Notes under the pieces: model-generated | The model's input: only the letters and a program-made list of their open reading frames with translations | What the model was told of the DNA's origin: nothing | Database searches by the model: none | Part shown: piece after piece, positions 62,901 through 64,000 of the stretch | How positions within the stretch are numbered: the first letter of the stretch is position 1 | How the letters are laid out: the number at the start of each line of letters is the position of its first letter | Position numbers and translations under genes: made by a program | Source: Bacteroidetes bacterium GWF2_35_48 | Lineage (GTDB): Bacteria > Bacteroidota > Bacteroidia > Bacteroidales > GWF2-35-48 | Assembly: GCA_001769125.1 (NCBI GenBank) | Contig: MEOG01000046.1 | Span: forward strand, 1-64,000 | Reading direction: 5' to 3' | Length of the DNA stretch: 64,000 nt

Positions 62901-64000
62901 CACTACAGGTTCCATTGCCCGTTGAAGTTAATGTAAGTACCGTAAATCCGGCTGTAATTTCAGTAGCAGAAGGAGTATATACTGTTGTTAAAGAAGTATT
63001 GTTCGGATTATAAGTTCCAGTACCTCCCGACCAAATTCCTCCAGAAGCGACAGTAACAATCCCATTCAGATTTACATTCAGATTATTAGCGCATATTGTT
63101 GCATCTGATCCTGCATTTATCGTTGGTAAAGCAGTATATGTAATGACCATATTATCAGAAACCGCGTTACATGTACCATTCTCAGTTGTAGTTAGAGTAA
63201 GAGTTACGCTTCCAATGCTTAATTCTGTGCTGGTAGGAGTATATGTAGCACTCATGTTTGTGCTGTTCGGCGTAAAAGCACCAAGACCTCCACTCCATTG
63301 ACCTCCCGTTGCTATAGAATAAGAACCATTCAAAACAGCAACAGCATTGTTTGAACATTTTACCTGATCAATACCAGCATTAACCGTTGGAGCTTGTGTA
63401 ATAGTTACTATCATATTATCGTTTACTACAGAACAGTTTCCATTGCCTGTTGTTATTGCAGTAAGAGTAACTGTTCCTGCTGCAATTTCAGATGCAGATG
63501 GTGTGTAAATTGTATTAAGCGATGTATTGCCCGGGTTAAAAGTCCCTGTTCCTCCTGACCATGCTATACCAGTAGCTATCGTTTCGCTGGCGTTTAAAAT
63601 AACAGAAGGATTATTACCGCAAACTGTCTGATCAATGCCAGCATTAATTGTTGGAGCTGCTGTGATTGAAATTGTCATATTGCTGGATACCGCATTACAA
63701 GTACCATTTCCTGTCGTTGTTAGCGTTAGGGTTACAGTACCGACAGTTATTTCTGCTAATGAAGGAGTATATGTTGCATTCAAGGTTGTAGTATTAGGGA
63801 TAAATAATCCTGTTCCACCACTCCATATTCCTCCTGATGCTATCGTTACAACACCGGCAAGAGTCACTCCAGGATTATTTGCACAAACGGTCTGACCTAT
63901 ACCTGCTGATACCGTGGGGGCTGATGTCAGATTAATTGCCATATTATCAGAAACAGCAGCGCATAAGCCATTACCCGTAGTAGTAAGCGTTAGATTAACT
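50983..64000 (-). CDS. Giant T9SS adhesin, at least 4338 residues (5' end outside window)
   Basis: The frame is open through the right edge, so the N-terminus and signal peptide are missing. In the window are the end of one repeat, 43 complete repeats of about 88 residues (52486-64000) and a 500-residue tail: five PKD domains (W-x-W/F-x-F-G-D/N-G/N) and a gliding-motility-type CHU_C/T9SS type B sorting domain (G-F-T-P-N-G-D-G-L-N-D ... Y-N-K-W-G). Each repeat is a PKD/Ig-like beta-sandwich with A-G-x-D-x-x-x-C-x-N-N, W-S-G-G-x-G-x-F and T-G-N-G-x-C, so two cysteines that can bridge. A SprB-like adhesin for surface attachment or gliding is likely; the ligand is unknown. Confidence 0.93.
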   Translation of the reverse strand, partial: VNLTLTTTGNGLCAAVSDNMAINLTSAPTVSAGIGQTVCANNPGVTLAGVVTIASGGIWSGGTGLFIPNTTTLNATYTPSLAEITVGTVTLTLTTTGNGTCNAVSSNMTISITAAPTINAGIDQTVCGNNPSVILNASETIATGIAWSGGTGTFNPGNTSLNTIYTPSASEIAAGTVTLTAITTGNGNCSVVNDNMIVTITQAPTVNAGIDQVKCSNNAVAVLNGSYSIATGGQWSGGLGAFTPNSTNMSATYTPTSTELSIGSVTLTLTTTENGTCNAVSDNMVITYTALPTINAGSDATICANNLNVNLNGIVTVASGGIWSGGTGTYNPNNTSLTTVYTPSATEITAGFTVLTLTSTGNGTCSAVSDNLTITINPTPIANAGSDRTSCVNNPMVTLNGNVTGATGGVWTGGSGIYSPNNTSLSPDYTPSASEILAGTVTLTLTSAGNGTCNAVTDNVLITIAPTPVVNAGVDQTKCSNNPSLILAGTVSGATGGSWSGGLGLFNPGNSTLGATYTPTIAEIAAGTLTLTLSSSGNGSCLAVSDQMLITFTNSPDVDAGIDRTVCGNNASLTLAGSVTVATGGQWSGGTGTFLPDNATLNAIYTPSVAEASAGTATLVLTSTGNGNCIAESDNMVITITGAPVASAGTDITACTNNATVFLGGSIAVATGGVWSGGAGSFNPANTNLLAQYTPTAEEITAGNLTLTLTTTGNGNCNAATDQVLITFNPSPVVNANVDQTVCSNNPNTQLYGSVSLAGGGQWSGGLGNFTPSSTTLNAIYTPTAGEIFVGSVNLILTSTGNGICSPVADFMVLTFGPSPTVEAGPNQTVCANNPNITLAGSYTIASGGIWSGGSGTFTPNNTTMNAVYTPSATEVLAGSATLTLTTTDNGNCSAVSDQVTITFTNAPSVNAGADRLACINNPSVNLNASVTGASGGIWSGGVGVFNPGNTALDANYTATTEEILAGSVTLVLTSTGNGTCIAVTDAMTITFNPVPTANAGIDQSVCANNSNISLTGSVTFASGAQWTGGAGTYSPNNNTLSTVYTPSAAEISAGTVTLTLTTTGNGNCNAVSDNITISFTSAPTAFAGIDQTKCANNYVTALNGSYTIATGGIWSGGSGTYAPDNISMSASYTPTTAEIAAGTVTLTLTTTGNGTCFAVTDNMIITIAPSPVVNAGLDLTSCANSASVILAGTITNAGGGIWSGGIGTFSPGNTSLTATYTPSAAEIIAGSLTLTLTSTGIGSCNAVTDDVVITIGNAPVVDAGTDQSVCANNSNVSLSGSVLNAGGGIWSGGSGTFTPNTTSMTPVYYPTPAELFAGGITLTLTSTGNGQCASVNNNVFITFTSAPTTDAGSNQTVCANNPNVYLNGSVNIASGGTWSGGMGTFDPDNNTLNTIYTPTASEISAETLTLTLTTTGNGTCLAVSDNMTVTITGSPLANAGVDQVAGANNPLVVLAGVVTNATGGQWLGGSGTFNPANTTLNATYTPSAAEISSGSITLTLLTTGNGNCNFVSDNMTITFSPAPIVNAGIDRTLCSNNASVTLVGTVTNATGGEWSGGMGTFTPNNTTLNAVYTPTASEIVAGTVTLTLTSTGNGNCIPVSDNMNLTFTSSPTANAGADKISCANNANVAISGAVTIASGGIWSGGSGTFTPNPTSLSITYAPSAAEISAGTANLILTTTGNGNCIAISDTVKVTINPIPIANAGLDRNACMNNAVVILTGSISNAGGGIWTGGNGVYNPGNTAMAPTYTPTAAEMASGNVNLTLTSTGNGTCLPVSDAMSIGFTSAPVVSAGPDQVRCSNNAAIQLAGSVVGASGGEWTGGLGLFSPSATALNATYTPTAGEILAGSLNLVLTSTGNGNCNSVTDNVQFTFTPSPTADAGENVSVCANNNLVSLSGIINIANGGIWSSSGSGVFSPSATTLSAIYTPSTADITTGQVVLTLTTTGNGTCLAVTDLKTVTITPSPLVNAGSDMVICPDNLNVTLNGSVSGGTTTGAWTTSGTGSFIPSNFSLNATYVASSLDSINSGVNIILAATNLGNCSAVNDTMRIDIYPAGIANAGIDKSVCANNPIVSINGVVSGGAVTGQWATSGTGTFLPSNTSLSATYTPSATDIINGQVILTLLANSCNLAQDNLTLTITPAPVADAGDNIEVCINNPNASLDGNVTIASGGIWSGGNGTFNPGYNSLNAIYSPTGAEITLGHLNLILTTTGNGNCIAVTDTVLISINPPPTVNAGIDRTVCGNNAQVTLNGTVTGVSVTGQWVTSGSGTFSPDASTLNAVYVPSPTDIVAETVSLTLTSTNNGGCLAVSDQMSITITPGPSVDAGSDVVVCANNSTVTLNGVVAVSSGGIWSSNGTGTFIPNTTSLNATYFPSADDTTNGQVIITLTTTGNGNCLASTDNKIITLNPAPFVAAGADVITCVDDLDIQLNGNISGLTSTGAWTSSGSGTFLPNNTDLNAVYRASSADSLTGYLSLTLTSTNNGTCNAVTDNVTITIAPAGIVNAGIDRTVCANNTTVVLSGSITGGATKGKWISSGTGTFLPNDSTLTASYMSSSADITSGSVTLTLTATNSCNAALDMMVINYTTAPNVNAGSDVTVCSNNSNVTLSGSVGVATGGIWSSTGTGVFVPGNTSMNAIYMPSQGDITNGNAIISLTTTGNGTCNAVNDMVTITFTAKPSVNAGTNQTVCETSTITQLLGMVTGGSTTGIWTTMGSGSFIPSATTLGSYYEFSQADIDAGFVSLILASTNNGTCIVEDDTVTITLGDYPYVYAGNNQVVCANNLQIPLNGVVSGGSTTGLWTTSGTGIFFPDNTSLNTSYYLSQADSIAGSVSLYLTSTNNGSCFAGKDTVTISIELIPSVLAGADQVICHGTQVVSLSGSMNNTVGTQWASSGTGTFNPNNQLLFTSYIPNSQDSATGSVHIYLSSIGNVGCATARDTLLLTYQSKPVVSAGADQVICSTGEAQLNGQVTGSLSTGIWTTTGSGTFEPDSASLTAQFIPSEGDILFGSVHLILSSTNNGSCSAVKDTMHIIIESIPTANAGQDISVCSVRDTIVLSGSVVNTTGGIWTTSGTGIFTPSASSLVTGYLPSINDSLNGTVILTLTTPGTGICGLSSDALIFSMGHSSHANSGADQYVCASQDTIQLNGTVTGGTSFGLWSSTGTGSFVPDDGVLNAKYVLSSEDSLLSSLSLILITANNVICPADIDTVSIFIEPVPSVNAGENSNICAERDTIALTGISGNTTGVLWTSSGTGNLIPNATSLNTGYLPSIADSISGAINLILSSTGNVYCSTAKDTMLITFGLAPVVLAGSDINICASVDSIQLNASVSGGTTTGQWTTNGTGIFYPDAQTLDAQYILSAYDSSQTNISLVLNSTNNGGCIPSTDTLHVIIEAVPLLNAGVDIDICAARDTINLSPTSLNVTNTVWVSSGTGIFLPNITTLNAGYFPSIADSISGSVQLIISSTGSAYCGVVNDTLQITFGHTPLVFAGSDQQVCANIDTAIMNGNVISSSGTGQWTTTGMGSFTPDNFDLNAVYHFSAVDSALGYVLLALTSTNNNGCVAGTDTVRINIEPVPEANAGVDILVCSERDTVYPAASYDNATGILWSTTGSGLFIPDATTLTAGYFPSAADSASGQIMLLLSTTGSIACVAAEDTMRITFSQSPIVSAGTDQQICATSDSVVLAGVISGNGTGMWTTAGTGAFTPDNTTLLVSYHVTPFDSLLGQVSFILTSTINNGCSNTSDTILVNIIQPPSVFAGNDIQICSASDSIVISGTGSNLFGVEWTSSGTGVFSPTDTAFNTIYYLSPADTALTGIDLILSSTNDMACASVNDTLHVSLVIPLIPYFTYSGACQFTEIDFTDSTTLLSGNATAWFWDFGNGNNTSSQNASFTYDTVGYHNVTLTVSSDMGCDYTINKSIFVNPVPIVDFEVVSGCYRDSVRFLDIVSISLGTIVSQLWNFGDNSASNAHNPSHLYATDGTYDVSFSAVSAAGCVAELIKQVTVSPPPDAEFTFNFNCATSTVAFTDASIPNGNTINSWAWNFGDNATSPYQNPEHAYTTNGDFEVNLIVSSSLNCSDTATQMVSANTILGGFTFNNSCLGPPISFTDISTFNGGTIDSWKWYFGDGVSLETSNPTHIYTSPGTYNVSLIVTSSATGCRDSITNSLVIYSVPLADFDILGLIHEVNVPVEFADLSTGVNSWTWNFGDNSPNSVQQNQSHTYDAIGTYHVILYVENQYSCKDTMVKEIIIDDRTIFPPKAPTGFTPNGDGLNDFLYVRGGPFKTVLFRVYNKWGLIVFETDNPDIGWDGKKNGVDQPIGEYIYTVNAVTIDDKEYVKSGNFTLIR
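52486..55435 (-). repeat. Higher-order dimer region of the adhesin (units 33-43)
   Basis: Units alternate between two types: odd (G-Y-L/F-P-S-x-x-D-S, ending I-T-F-G) and even (G-G-T-T-T-G-Q-W, S-T-N-N-x-G-C, ending I-E-P-V-P), giving a period of about 178 residues. Nearer the window edge the units are of one type. Confidence 0.75.

Noticed and set aside
50983-64000. Many plus-strand open frames of 60-130 codons opposite the giant adhesin gene
   Set aside because: They recur with the repeat period, lack starts with promoters or independent homology, and are antisense shadows of a repetitive, stop-poor gene.

Overview
The window comes from an AT-rich member of the Bacteroidota, probably an uncultured Bacteroidales or Sphingobacteriia-like lineage. 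The evidence is type IX secretion (T9SS) sorting domains on several proteins, a PorP/SprF protein, the short Bacteroidota form of the RNA polymerase omega subunit, a complete nqrABCDEF operon, the mutA/mutB pair, and repeated TAnnTTTG (-7) promoter boxes just upstream of start codons. No rRNA, tRNA, CRISPR array or transposase gene was found.

Layout. 1-3.2 kb is an accessory zone: a T9SS-domain remnant, an Rpn-like nuclease, a MazF-type toxin with a frameshift plus its putative antitoxin, and an intact RelE-type pair, interspersed with copies of a structured repeat. 3.2-14.5 kb is a surface-glycan or glycosylation cluster: flippase, polyprenyl-phosphate glycosyltransferase, ricin-type lectin lipoprotein, two GT39-like membrane transferases, a GT2-membrane-ricin fusion, and a large membrane-anchored protein with carbohydrate-binding-like and propeller-like parts. 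14.8-15.8 kb holds two small membrane proteins. 16.2-21.4 kb is the methylmalonyl-CoA mutase locus, interrupted by two tandem ORF6N genes. 21.7-28 kb carries a propeller-sensor adenylate cyclase facing a TPR/SpoIIE phosphatase, then a TerB-like protein. 28.4-32.2 kb is a T9SS-secreted multidomain protein that appears to have been inserted at the 3' end of nqrF. 32.2-38.2 kb is the nqr operon, with a small cysteine-containing membrane protein divergent from nqrA (possible NqrM analogue). 38.6-47 kb is housekeeping: a SEC-C protein, gltX, efp, a YejK/NdpA-family gene, rpoZ, bamD and two envelope proteins. 47.6-49.9 kb is a secreted protein plus a papain-like T9SS protease. 50-64 kb is a PorP/SprF protein and, 10 bp upstream of it, a giant adhesin of at least 4338 residues, made of 43 complete repeats of about 88 residues, five PKD domains and a type B sorting domain. 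It runs off the right edge.

How it fits together. Much of the window serves the cell surface: lipid-linked sugar transfer and flipping, outer-membrane assembly (BamD), T9SS cargo and a SprB/SprF-like adhesin pair. Na+-NQR supplies sodium-motive energy, and the mutase links succinyl-CoA to propionate metabolism. Spacers are unusually rich in tandem arrays of 7-nt (and one of 11-nt) units, several of which switch strand at a central palindrome, and in small palindromic elements.
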